NCBI RefSeq assembly: GCF_036002945.1
Contig: NZ_CP108530.1
Coordinates: forward strand, 62,001 to 126,000
Origin: Streptomyces sp. NBC_01224
Lineage (GTDB): Bacteria; Actinomycetota; Actinomycetes; Streptomycetales; Streptomycetaceae
Length of the DNA stretch: 64,000 nt
Reading direction: 5' to 3'
The translations under genes and the position numbers were made by a program. Under the pieces are notes generated by a model. The model made no database searches and had not been told where the DNA came from. It saw only the letters and a list, made by a program, of their open reading frames with translations. Position 1 is the first letter of the stretch. Each line of letters begins with the position of its first letter. This document shows, piece by piece, positions 27,131 to 36,583 of the stretch.

Positions 27131-27538
27131 CAAGTGAGCAGAGTGCCCCTGGACGGAGCGCGGCCGGTAGGCGGCAAGCCGGCAGACGAGTGTCGGGGCA
27201 GGACGGGCACGGCGCTGCTGGGGCGGCGGTCGAGCTGCGTGAACGGGTGCTTGCTGGGGGCCGAGGCCTGGTGTGAGCCAGGGGCGGAAGCACGGCGGCG
27301 GGTGTGCCAGGAAATTGCGCAAGGTTATGTGTGACCTGCAGTGATGAACGAGCGGGAAAGGTACGTCACTTCGCGGCGGCACGGCGGCGCGCTGGATTCG
27401 CCGGTGGCCGCGCTGCCACCATCAGGGCACCACGGCAGCGGGCCCGTACCGCGCTGCCGGGCCGGAGCCTCGCCAGCACCAGGGCCCGAGCCGAAGAACC
27501 CGCCGCGGCCAGCTGACAGATCTGCGGACCCGCCTCCG
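27131..27538. other. Gene-poor spacer
   Basis: No reading frame here has protein-like composition. All longer frames are Arg/Pro/Ala-rich shadows. Confidence 0.4.
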
Positions 27539-27574
27539 TGACGGCTCGCCGCCCGTACGGGCGGCGAGCCGTCA
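27539..27574. terminator. Perfect 16-bp hairpin downstream of folD remnant
   Basis: TGACGGCTCGCCGCCC (27539-27554), loop GTAC, complement at 27559-27574. It lies 50 nt after the folD stop on the minus strand and can terminate in both directions. Confidence 0.7.
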
Positions 27575-27625
27575 CCAGAAGGACAGCCGACCCGACACAC
27601 GGTCTCCAGTTCTGGGCGAAGAACT

Positions 27626-28070
27626 TCAGTGCTCCCGGATTCCGAGTTGGTTCGCGGCGGCTTCCACGGTCTGCGCGAGCAGGACGGCGATCGTCATCGG
27701 TCCGACGCCGCCGGGCACAGGAGTAATCAGACGGGCGCGGGTGCGGGCGGTGTCGAAGTCCACGTCGCCGACGTTGCCCGGGTTGTAACCGGCGTCGATC
27801 ACCACCGCACCGGGCTTGATGTCCTCACCTCGGATCAGCCGGGGCCGTCCCACGGCCGCTACCACGACGTCTGCTTCCCGGACGATCGCTGACAGGTCCG
27901 CCGTGCGCGAGTGGCAGTACGTCACCGTTGCATCCTTCGCGAGAAGGAGCATCCCAACCGGTTTGCCGAGAATCGCACTGCGGCCCACTACGACGGCGTG
28001 CTTGCCGGCGAGTTATGCATCGTGACCCCGTCAACATCCTTCTCCGGGGCAATGGCCTCCCCGTCTTCTG
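27626..28070 (-). pseudogene. folD: folD remnant (methylene-THF dehydrogenase/cyclohydrolase)
   Basis: The C-terminal NAD(P)-binding half is intact: LAGKHAVVVGRSAILGKPVG, HSRTADLSAIVREADVVVAA, VIDAGYNPG and ITPVPGGVGPMTIAVLLAQT. Just upstream, EAIAPEKDVDGVT (about 28020-28060) is the conserved middle of the family. The roughly 35 residues that should lie between are deleted, and the join changes frame at ATGCATAAC. The N-terminal 95 residues are also gone. It is a pseudogene of a duplicate folD. Confidence 0.82.
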
Positions 28071-28529
28071 TCGCGCGCGGCCACCTGCCGGGCGCCGGCC
28101 GCGCCCGGCCGCAGAGGGCATCCGGCCCCCCAGACCCGATGATCTCCTCCTCCACGGACATCACACAGAAGTTCAGGAGGAGAGAAGAGGGTTGTGACAA
28201 CGCGGCGCGCGGCCGTTTCTGTGTGGTGACCTGCGGTTTTTCCGTCCTGCTCGGTGCCGGGCACCAAAGTGGGTTCCACAGTGGCGTCCCAAGTGCGTAC
28301 CGCAGGAGGCCGGGTCGGCTTGCCCGGTGCTGGTCGGGCTCGTGGTCGGGACAAGCGCGCCGGGCGCCGGCTGGTGGTCGGTGTGCCGTCATCGTTGTGG
28401 CTCCTTCGCTCGGACCGCCCCAGGGTGGGGCAGTGATCGAGGGAGCAGCGTGCACAAGCACCCCTTGGCCGCGGTCTAACAGTGGCCGACCGCAAGGCTG
28501 GTCAAGGGGGAACGTGGGCGCGCCACGAT

Positions 28530-28742
28530 CTAAGCCCCGGGTGGCTGCGTAGGTGAGAGCGGAGAGCGAATGTCGGTGGTTCCTGGCATCGGTTCGCTGT
28601 CAAGAGGCCCAGGAATGTCGATGAGAAGTAGCAGCACTTGAGAGCGGTGAGTCCAGTCGGGGATCGCGTCCCGCCAAGCGGTGTAGGCCGTGAAGATCTG
28701 TGCCGCGGGGCTGGCATTGGCGGGCAGCGTGAGGTCGCCGCG
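28530..28742 (-). pseudogene. Unidentified coding fragment
   Basis: A minus-strand frame reads RGDLTLPANASPAAQIFTAY, TAWRDAIPDWTHRSQVLLLL and IDIPGPLDSEPMPG. Normal amino-acid composition suggests the tail of a real protein, but there is no start codon and I do not recognise the family. 28071-28529 and 28743-28990 contain nothing I can support. Confidence 0.3.
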
Positions 28743-28990
28743 CGGATGATTCGTCTCGCGGGGTTCATGGCCGCCGGCACCCCGGCCGTCGGCCAGCGGT
28801 CCGGGCTCAGGTTCCGGCCCGCAACCGGGGTGTCTGCCGTTTGTGGATCACGGGCGCCGATGCGTGTTGTTGCCGGCGCGTGCCTCTGTCCGTGGCTGCG
28901 GGTGAAGGGTGCACGGGTGTGGTGTCGCGGTCGGCCTGCAGGTGTTGCCCGGCCTTGGTTCCGGGCGGAGAGGCCGGGTAGCAGAAGGCC

Positions 28991-29371
28991 TCAGACTGCG
29001 ACGGAGAGCAGGTCCACCACGAAGACGAGTGTCGAGCCCGCCGGGATCAACGGCGAGGGTGACTGGTTGCCGTAGCCGAGGCGCGGAGGAACGATGATCT
29101 CGCGCCGGCCGCCGACCTTCATCCCTCTGACCCCGCGGTCCCAGCCCTTGATGACCTTGCCACCGCCCACGGCGAACTTGAACGTCCGGCCCCGGTCCCA
29201 GGAGGTGTCGAATTCCTTTCCGGACTCGAAGGTGACCCCGACGTAGTGAACCTGGACAACCCTGCCCGGCTTCGCCTCAAGCCCGTCCCCGACGACGAGG
29301 TCACGGACTGTCAGCTCGGTGGGAGCGTCACCCTCCGGAAGGTCGATCTCGGGCTTCGTCAGTTCACTCAT
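28991..29371 (-). CDS. FKBP-type peptidyl-prolyl isomerase
   Basis: 126 residues from MSELTKPEIDLPEGDAP. The FKBP core is complete: VQVHYVGVTFESGKEFDTSW, FAVGGGKVIKGWDRGVRGMK, EIIVPPRLGYGNQ and AGSTLVFVVDLLSV. It catalyses cis-trans prolyl isomerisation in the cytoplasm, with no signal peptide. The start is the ATG at 29371; the 20-residue upstream extension is not conserved in the family. It stands alone among remnants and is likely functional. Confidence 0.93.
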   Translation of the reverse strand: MSELTKPEIDLPEGDAPTELTVRDLVVGDGLEAKPGRVVQVHYVGVTFESGKEFDTSWDRGRTFKFAVGGGKVIKGWDRGVRGMKVGGRREIIVPPRLGYGNQSPSPLIPAGSTLVFVVDLLSVAV

Positions 29372-29528
29372 TGCAGCCTCATTCGCTCGCCGCCGGAAGC
29401 CCTCATACAGACCAGCCAGGCACATGGTCACTCCATACAGTAGATCATCATGCTCCCGTGAACGCTGATCTCCTGGAGTGCATCAAGCCCAACGGAGCAC
29501 GACGCTCAGCGTGACTGGGCGTGCTACG

Positions 29529-29830
29529 TCATCGGTACGCTGCGCCCGTACTCGATGACGGCGAGGCCCTGCTCCCCGCGTCCGCGGGTATGGCCCCTGG
29601 GCGTCGCCTGGTGGCGCGTGGCCCGCTGCACGGAAGGTCCTTCAGCCTGCGCTGATAACGGTCGTGGGCTCGGTCCGAGAAGCGCCCGCGGCCCGGACAC
29701 GCCGCCCGGGCCGCGCGGCCTCTCGCCACCACCTCGACCGTGCCGAACGCAGCCGTAACCGCCTCGACGTCCACATCGTCGATCCCCTCGAACACCAGCG
29801 AGTCCCAGAACGGTGCACCGGTCTGCATGA
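29529..29830 (-). pseudogene. ISL3-family transposase N-terminal remnant
   Basis: The frame LVFEGIDDVDVEAVTAAFGT then VEVVARGRAARAACPGRGRF and HDRYQRRLKDLPCSG matches the N-terminal zinc-binding domain of ISL3 transposases. The first Cys of one CxxC pair is replaced (CPGRG), and family similarity ends near 29600. It is a relic. Confidence 0.6.
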
Positions 29831-30021
29831 CCAGCGCCATCACCGTCCACAGCCGACCACGGCATCGACCCACAAGCACCTGAGGGAGCGTCAATTCCGG
29901 ATGTGAGGCGACAAGGCGTACGCCGTCTCACACGAGCCAGCCCCTCGCAATCGAACATCGAGGTGACGCACCGCGACGGCTCCCCAAGATCTGTGCCAGA
30001 ACCCAGTAGTGACGTCACTTC

Positions 30022-30102
30022 TCGATGAGTTTGGGAGGCGCGAGGGCTCTTGCCAGGACAGCATCGGGATGCTCCTGGTGAAAGGTGCTGGTCATGCCCC
30101 AG
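30022..30102. repeat. Diverged direct repeat, copy 1
   Basis: About 80 bp starting TCGATGAGTTTGGGAGGC with internal TCTTGCCAG and GCATCGGGATGCT. It recurs at 31393-31470 with about 75% identity by eye. Both copies read on the minus strand as HPDAxLARxxxPPxLI, so they may be tails of the same transposase. Confidence 0.6.
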
Positions 30103-30290
30103 ATATCGAAGGTCGAGCTGTACGCGCGATCCGTCGTGACCATCGCGGCGGCATGTCGATGCGGGAGCTTGAGCGCAAGCACGGAGTGACGTGGCGGCCG
30201 CCGTCGGCACCGATGTGGTCGACGATGACGGACGGGCTCATGCCTCCACGGTTCCCCCGGCCCCGTGGCGACGCCACCGCCCACGGCAGG
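30090..30290 (+). pseudogene. Helix-turn-helix fragment, IS21/IS481-like
   Basis: The stretch DIEGRAVRAIRRDHRGGMSM, RELERKHGVTWRPPS resembles the N-terminal HTH of IstA-type transposases (GMSMRELERKHGVTWRT). It then degenerates. No catalytic domain follows. The family call is tentative. Confidence 0.4.
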
Positions 30291-30408
30291 ATCTCGGCCG
30301 CCCTCACCCGCACGGGCGCGGGCACCAAGGACCGGTGCGGATGTCAGTGCTCTGCGATAGAAACTCCGGCAGTAGCGTGAACGCGAGTACGAAAGAGAGG
30401 GACCCACC

Positions 30409-30966
30409 ATGGCAGACAACGTGGCGGATCCGACGCGCGGGCTGACCGGCCGCACCGGCGTCGTCGGCGGTATCGAGTCGCTGGTCCTCGACGGCCGCCG
30501 CCTGTGGTTCGGCTTCGATTTCACCTCCGACCAGGTGCTCTCCCCCCTGATCGACGACGCAGGGGCCATGGCGCGGTACGCCGCGCGACACATGCGCCAG
30601 CGCACAGGTGCCCGCGACGAGTCCTACTGGGCCCAGCTCGTCCAGGCCGCCGCGGAGAACTCATATCTGGTGCGGTACGACGAGCAGCGCACCTTCACCA
30701 CGCAATCACTCGAAACAGGGGACGTCGGCCCCGCACACGGGCACCTGCTCTACCTCCTCGACGCCGCAACGGAGGACCCTGTTGACAGCGACCCCGTCCA
30801 CACCGGGACCGGATCCCATGAGCCGGCCACACAATCCGGTCTCCGGCCTGACGAAGTGACCCTCGAAGGCGAGGACGGGCAGCCGGGGACGGCAGTGACC
30901 CTGAACACGGTCGGCAACTGGTCGCTTCTGTTCGCGCCCTACGCCCGCAGCGCACCAACCGCCTGA
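30409..30966 (+). CDS. Hypothetical protein
   Basis: 185 residues, soluble and acidic, starting MADNVADPTRGLTGRTGVVG, with AGAGAGG 7 nt upstream of the ATG. Features: GGIESLVLDGRRLWFGFDFT, MARYAARHMRQRTGARDESY and a Tyr/Leu-rich central part (GHLLYLLDAAT). There is no membrane segment, signal or known motif. It is probably a single-gene transcript. Its low-complexity acidic C-terminal third (DPVDSDPVHTGTGSH) may be a flexible tail. Confidence 0.65.
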   Translation: MADNVADPTRGLTGRTGVVGGIESLVLDGRRLWFGFDFTSDQVLSPLIDDAGAMARYAARHMRQRTGARDESYWAQLVQAAAENSYLVRYDEQRTFTTQSLETGDVGPAHGHLLYLLDAATEDPVDSDPVHTGTGSHEPATQSGLRPDEVTLEGEDGQPGTAVTLNTVGNWSLLFAPYARSAPTA

Positions 30967-31215
30967 CCGTTGGCTCGGACCCGCCGCTGCGTCATGGCTC
31001 GCGAGTCTCCGTACCCGGCTCGCCCAGCTCGTCCTTCGGTAACTCCTTCCACCCGATCAGCAGCGAACGGCAGGTCCGCGAGAAGCGGCCGGCTGGGGTC
31101 GAACACATCCAGGGCCTTGATCTCTCGTCTCTCCAGACGGTCGTACGGGGCGATCCACCAGTGAGGCCGAGGCGTCGTACGGGACTCGGGCATGCCCAGC
31201 AGGCGCGTGCTCATC
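30939..31215 (-). CDS. Doubtful hypothetical protein
   Basis: A 91-codon minus-strand frame starting MSTRLLGMPESRTTPRPHWW, then IAPYDRLERREIKALDVFDP. The first two thirds look protein-like; the last part overlaps the 3' end of the convergent gene. It could be a gene remnant. 31216-31491 holds no other gene. Confidence 0.3.
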
Positions 31216-31392
31216 ACCACGCTGCCAGCGCTCGGACCCAGCCGCCGACGACACCGGCCCCAAAGGGGGCCGAAGAGGGGGAACACCAGGGCGAAACGCC
31301 GTGGCAGAGCCTGGTCGCCCGCCATTTATCGAGCAATAGTGAGGTCGCCTGTCGATGGGTTGGGGGGCGCCTCAATCCACAGAGGGGTGCTG

Positions 31393-31470
31393 TCGATGAG
31401 TTCGGGAGGCACTGGATCTCTTGCCAGCTCGGCATCGGGATGCTGTTGAGGAAGGCCGCTGATCATGCCG
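31393..31470. repeat. Diverged direct repeat, copy 2
   Basis: Partner of 30022-30102. It begins TCGATGAGTTCGGGAGGC and contains TCTTGCCAG and GGCATCGGGATGCT. Confidence 0.6.
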
Positions 31471-31491
31471 CCACCCAGCTTGTCAGTGGGC

Positions 31492-31902
31492 TCAAGATTC
31501 GAGCACGGCGGCGACGGCCTCGATCTCGACGAGTTGGTCCTTGTAGCCGAGCACGGTGACGCCCATCAAGGTGCTTGGGACGTCATGGTCAGCGAACGAG
31601 TCCCGGACTACATCCCAGGCAGCCACCAGGTCCTCTCGCCGGGCCGACGCGACAAGAACCCTTGTACTGATGACGTCCTGGAGCGACGCGCCTGAGGCGG
31701 CGAGGGCGGCCTTCATATTCTCGGTGGCCTTCATGGCCTGACCCGCGTAGTCACCGATCGCTGCCGTGGAGCCGTCATCGTTCAGTGGACACGCCCCGGC
31801 GAGGAAGATCAGGCGTGACTCGGCGGGCGCCGTGGCCGCGTAGGCATACTCGGCGACGTCGGACAGGGAGGCAGAGCGGATCAACGTGATGGCACGAGCC
31901 AT
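31492..31902 (-). CDS. RidA/YjgF-family protein
   Basis: 136 residues from MARAITLIRSASLSDVAEYA. Family signatures: LIFLAGACPLNDDGSTAAIG, QAMKATENMKAALAASGASL and VISTRVLVASARREDLVAAW, with Arg in the TRVLV strand at the substrate-binding position and a C-terminal Glu (VEIEAVAAV). RidA proteins deaminate reactive imines from PLP enzymes; others in the family have unrelated roles. The start is the ATG at 31902 with AAAGGA upstream. It stands alone with no operon partner. 31903-32250 is empty. Confidence 0.88.
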   Translation of the reverse strand: MARAITLIRSASLSDVAEYAYAATAPAESRLIFLAGACPLNDDGSTAAIGDYAGQAMKATENMKAALAASGASLQDVISTRVLVASARREDLVAAWDVVRDSFADHDVPSTLMGVTVLGYKDQLVEIEAVAAVLES

Positions 31903-32250
31903 AGCTGTCGGGTCCTTTCCCATCGGGTGTTGAGATTCGACATCCTGCCAACGCCCCGTCGGTTCCCGCCTTCCCATTTCTTCCCCGCCCCCACGCACAG
32001 CGCCGTCACTTCTGCTCGATAGTCACGAGCCGAGTGATCAGCAACTGACTCCGGAACCCGTCGATAAAAGCTGTTCCCCAGAGACCGACGAAGCCACCTC
32101 GGCGAGCATCTCGCTGAGTTCGGTCTTGGTTAGCTCACCAAGCCCCGCGAGGGCGTCCAGGCCATCGGCCTCGCGGGCCTGCTTCCGAAGCAGCCTGACC
32201 ACACCGCACCAAACCTCCCGGGCAGCCGGGACACTTCGTCATACCCGCGG

Positions 32251-33268
32251 TCAGGTCATTTTCCGGTTAGCGGCCAGGACAGCCACGTCTGCACCGAAGC
32301 CGACCGCGAGCCGGTCGTCCGAAGTCAGCGCCGCCGCGTTCACAGCAGCGGGAAGTCTCCGCACAATGACGGGATCGATCTGCAGGCCGCCATCCAACGG
32401 CCAGGCGCACACCGTACCGTCGGTGCTGCCGGTGACGGCGACCGGCCGGCCCCGCACCACACCGGTGCTAATCGTCGTGATGCTGTCGGTGTGGCCGGAC
32501 AACGGCAGCCCGACCAGGTCTCCGCTGACCGGATCTGCCAGTCGCAGCCACCGATCCACCGCCGCGAGAACCAGCGTCCGGCCGTCCATCTCCACCATCG
32601 CCACCGCGCCGATGCTGGCGGGCAAGCGCGACACCGTGATTTCGCGCAGGGTCCAGGGAAAGAGGAAGTTGTCGGGGTCCGGGCTGGTCTTCAGCACATC
32701 TGGGAAGCCCCACACGCGCAGCGTCCCGTCGGAGGCACCTGCGATCACCACCTGCTCGCCGTCCAGGGCCGCGGTGGCGAGGGCGCGCGTCAGCAGGGTC
32801 TCGCCGCGACGCTGCGACACGTGGGCGCAGGCGATCTCCACGCCGCCGCCGTCCCAGACCTCGACCCGGCCGTCTCCGGCGGTCACCACAAACGACCTCC
32901 AGCCAGCCCTGCTTCGTGGTCGCCACCGCGGAGGGGAACCCTGAGCCGTACTCGCCGAGGCGGCTCACGTGCCCGCTCTCAGGATCCCAGCACGTCACGA
33001 CATAGCTGCTGTTGGCGCTGATCAGCATCGGGCCGTCGTCCGGGCTCGCCATGAGGCCGAGCGCCTCGACGCCTCCACCCCACTCGCCGGTGATGAGAGT
33101 GCTCGTGACGGGCTCTCCGGTAAAGAGGTCGCGCACCCACGCGGTGCCGTCGTAGCCAGCGCTGACGACGCAGGGCCGGCCATGCACCGTGGCCGGCACC
33201 ACTCCGGCCACAAGAGCGGAATCAGCGCGGGAACTGGTGGCCCACTGCACGTCCCAGCGATCGACCAT
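32251..33268 (-). pseudogene. WD40-repeat protein, frameshifted
   Basis: The N-terminal frame (MVDRWDVQWATSSRADSALV to AVATTKQGWLEV) and the C-terminal frame (FVVTAGDGRVEVWDGGGVEI to DVAVLAANRKMT) are both WD40-like with GASDGTLRVWG, GHTDSITTI and GSTDGTVCAWP units. The frame changes near 32890. Together they would give about 340 residues, perhaps five or six blades of a propeller. It may be a recent pseudogene or a sequencing error. No neighbour suggests a pathway. Confidence 0.7.
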
Positions 33269-33340
33269 GGCTGGCACAGTACCCAACGATCGCGCCCGCC
33301 CGTTGGCCTCAGCAGGGGCGTTCAGCGAACGGTAGTAACA

Positions 33341-33352
33341 AAATACGTATTT
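33341..33352. promoter_or_regulatory. Palindrome AAATACGTATTT
   Basis: A perfect 12-bp A+T-rich palindrome in very G+C-rich DNA, about 75 bp upstream of the WD40 gene start. It could be an operator for a dimeric regulator. Nothing else is visible in 33269-33849. Confidence 0.3.
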
Positions 33353-33849
33353 CGACGCAGTGCGTTGTGCGGAGACCCGCTACCCGACCCGACCTGCGCG
33401 CCTGGCGCAAGCAGCGTTTCGTTACCCGAATTGCGTGCAATCGCGTCGTAGGGGTCAGCGCACGTGCACGCGGACAAATCCCGGGCCGGCGCCCGGGAGA
33501 ACGCAAAGCGGGCCGGTGTCTCCGCGCCGTCACGTGGCGCCAACGGCGCAGCCGGACCGTGCGGCAGCTGCGGCCGATCGCTGACCAGTGGGTGCAGGCA
33601 GCGTGAGACACGGGTACGCGATGACTTCTACCTCTACTAGAGCGCAGGGACTTCCCACCACGGTAGTGATGCGGACCCTCTGTCTGCTGGACCCCTGACG
33701 GAGCCGTGAGCCGCTGTACGACGATCTGCAGGCCGAACGCGAACCGCCCCGGACCCGTGACCCAGGGCGGCTGACGTGCGCTCAGATCGGTGTACAGGCG
33801 GATAGAACGCCTCGGTTCGGTACCGCGTGCCGATCCGTCATGAACGGGC

Positions 33850-34950
33850 CTAGCTGTCGTCGGCGTGGTGGTTTCGCCAGATGATGTAGCGGCGGATCAT
33901 GCTGCCCTGTTCTTTGTGACTGGCGTGGTCCGTGCCGTCGAGGGTGAAGTAGCGCAGGGCGGTGAACTGGGCCTCGATACGGTTAGTAAGCCAGGAGCTG
34001 TTGGTCGGCGTGTAGGCGATCTCGACGTTGTTCGCCGCCGCCCAGGTCCCGACCCGCTGACACTTCTTCGTGGTCAGATGCGGGGAGAAGTTGTCGCAGA
34101 CGACCGCGATACGGACCTCGGGCGGGTAGAGGGTACGCAGGTAGCGGCAGAACTCCAGGAACTGGGTGCGCCGCTTGACCGGCTTGATGTGGCCGTAGAG
34201 CTTGTCCTTGGCCAGGTCCAGGGCGGCGAACAGGTGTCACACCCCGCCGTAACGATTGTAGGTCGCCCGGCGCCGACGGCGGGGCTCGCGGTCGGAATCC
34301 TTGTGCTTACCTCCGCGCTCGGCCCACTGCCGCCCGGGGTGCGGCATCAGGTTGAGCGGCCCGAACTCATCCATGCAAAAGACGACTTCGGGCTCGCTGG
34401 CCTCGGCTATGACCTCACCGTCGGCGATCGCGTAGAGGTGCTCGACGCGAGCCTTCTTGGCCGCGTAGTCCGGATCGTGGGAGGTTTTCCAGGTCTTCAG
34501 GCGTTGAAAGGAGACGCCTTCCTCGCGGAGCAGGATGCGCAGGCCCTCGTGGCTGATGTCGTCGACCACCCCCTCGGCGACCAGGAAGTCCGCCAGCTTG
34601 GTCAGACTCCAGGTCGAGAACGGCAGGTCGTGCTCGGTCGGCTTGGACTTGGCGATCTTCTTGATCTCGCGCCGCTCGGGTAGCGTGAATGTCCTGGGCC
34701 GGCCGCCGGAGTACTTCGGGTAGAGCGAGTCGAAGCCGTCGGCGTTGAAGTTGTGGATCACATCCCGGACCCGGTCATCGCTGGTGAACGACACTTCGGC
34801 GATCTTCGCCACCGGCATGCCCTGCGCGGACAGCAAGACCATCTGCGCCCGCCGCCAGGTCACCACCGACCCGGTCCCCCTGCGGATGATCCGAAGCAGC
34901 CGCCTGCCCTCGTCATCGTCGATCTCGCGTACCCGTACCCGTTCTGCCAT
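33850..34950 (-). pseudogene. IS630-family transposase with internal UGA
   Basis: A single continuous frame from MAERVRVREIDDDEGRRLLR to NHHADDS, broken only by TGA at 34237-34239 after YNRYGGV. The codon after GGV in relatives is usually Arg, so CGA to TGA is the simplest lesion. The HTH N-terminus is followed by the DDE triad: VVFCMDEFGPLNLMPH, RIAVVCDNFSPHL and TNRIEAQFTALRYF. As read, the protein loses its second Asp and Glu and is dead. Confidence 0.85.
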
Positions 34951-35041
34951 CCGGACAGGGTGACGGCCACACCCCGCCCGGCACAGCACCGGGACGGCGC
35001 GTCACGTCACAACAGGGGGAAACGTTGCCTGATCCGGAGTG

Positions 35042-35554
35042 CTATACGCCGGTGGTGCCATCGATGCGTTCCCGGACAAGGTCAGCATGGCCGTTGTGGC
35101 GGGCGTACTCCTCGATCATGTGGACGTAGATCCAGCGGAGGCTGACGTCCTGCTCCATGAAGCGGCCCGTGTCGGTCAGAGCACGGTCGGCGCAGTGCTC
35201 GCGGGCGCGGGAGATCTCCGCATGCCAGGTGGCCACAGCGTCGCGCAGGGTGGCGCCCTCGGCCAGGTCAAAACCGCCGTCGGGGCCTGACGGGTCCGCC
35301 TGCTGGTCATAGATGGGCGGGGCCTGCTCTCCGGCGAGCACTCGGCGGAACCAGTTCCGCTCCACCTCCGCCATGTGCTGGACAAGGCCGGTCAGTGTGA
35401 AGGCGGACGGCTGCACGGATGCGACGGCGGCCTTCTCATCGTCCAGGCCCTCGCACTTCATGGCGAGGGTGGTGCGATGAAAGTCGAGCCAGCTCTCCAG
35501 CGTGGTGCGCTCGTCGGCGTTCAGAGGCGGCATAGGGCGTTCGATGGTGGCCAT
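35042..35554 (-). CDS. DinB-family (DUF664-like) protein
   Basis: 170 residues from MATIERPMPPLNADERTTLE. It has the four-helix DinB bundle with metal-ligand His at LVQHMAEVERNWFRR and at VHMIEEYARHNGHADLVRE, in the family spacing. Actinobacterial relatives include mycothiol-dependent enzymes, but the substrate cannot be read from sequence. The start is the ATG at 35554; the 16-residue upstream extension lacks conservation. It stands alone. Confidence 0.85.
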   Translation of the reverse strand: MATIERPMPPLNADERTTLESWLDFHRTTLAMKCEGLDDEKAAVASVQPSAFTLTGLVQHMAEVERNWFRRVLAGEQAPPIYDQQADPSGPDGGFDLAEGATLRDAVATWHAEISRAREHCADRALTDTGRFMEQDVSLRWIYVHMIEEYARHNGHADLVRERIDGTTGV

Positions 35555-35869
35555 CGGTCGATTATCACCAGCGGCGAAATCCATCGACAGGCGGGACCCC
35601 ACTCACATCGGGGCGAACGTTACTAGTCCCAGCAGCGCAGCAGCTGCCCATCGCCGTTCATCCGTCCAGCCGCCACCGACAATGCGGGCTTGCCCAGGGC
35701 CACCTTGGGCTTGCCCACGCCGCCGTTTCGGGGCTTGCCCGGGTCAGGTGCGGAAGCGGGAGAGCCAGGATCCGCCAGCCTTCTGCTCGGGCACGCCCTG
35801 GTCCTGCACCTGGTGCCCGTGCTCCGTGTGCTCGGCTTGGCGTTCGGCGGTGATAGCTCGCTGCTTGCA

Positions 35870-36433
35870 GTCCTCGCACAAGGTGCGGCTGCTGATCGGC
35901 CTCGGCCTGCCGGAGTACGCGTTGGCCCGCGCCGAGGACGCCGGAGCCGGATGGGAGCTGTCGGCGCTGGCTGCCGTCGCCCAGGCCATGGCCGGACGCC
36001 GCCCGGAGGCCGAATACCTCCTTGCCACGGCCGCTGAACGGGCTGCCCACGCACGGGAGTCGGTACTGGTGATCGCGGCCCGGGCCACCGTCGCCGCCGA
36101 GGTGGGCGACGCGGCCGAGGCCGCCGGCCACGTACGCGTAGCGGATCAGCCCGCACTCGACGGCGCCCATCGCGCCGGTCTGCTGGTGGTGGCCGAGGCC
36201 CGCCAGGGATCGTGCCGATGAAGCTGCCGCCCTGCTCGTCGAGGCCGACGCGGCGGCACCGCTGCGGCTGCGGCTGGACCCCCTTCGCCCGGAACCTGGT
36301 CGCCGCGCTCACCGACCGAACCACCGACACCGCCCGGGCCTCGGCGGTGCGGGAACTGCTGCCGCCGGGCTCGCCGTGTGGTGGGTGCAGGGGCGCCACG
36401 GCATCTGGCGCCGTTGTCGTAGGGGTTGGGTGA
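35870..36433 (+). pseudogene. TPR-type regulator remnant
   Basis: An Ala-rich helical repeat region, LPEYALARAEDAGAGWELSA, EYLLATAAERAAHARESVLV and AAEAAGHVRVADQPALDGAH, in one frame, then RADEAAALLVEADAAAPLRL in another and LRLDPFARNLVAALTDRTTD in a third. No N-terminal DNA-binding domain remains. It is the tail of a Streptomyces TPR regulator with two frame changes. Confidence 0.5.
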
Positions 36434-36583
36434 GACCGAGGCAGCGTGCTCAGCGGCCGCGGTCTCACCGCCTACGCGTCGAATGGCTGGCGCATATCCA
36501 GGTAGAAGCGCAGCCGTACGCCGGGCTGGCCCACATCCCGTGTTGTGCGGCTTGCTGGCGCCGCCTCCCACTCGTCCCCGCCG

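Noticed and set aside
28013..28021. GTTATGCA at the folD deletion joint resembles the ends of the 9.75-kb insert
   Set aside because: Both sides of the joint belong to folD and no recombinase or second end lies nearby, so the match of a few bases is treated as coincidence.
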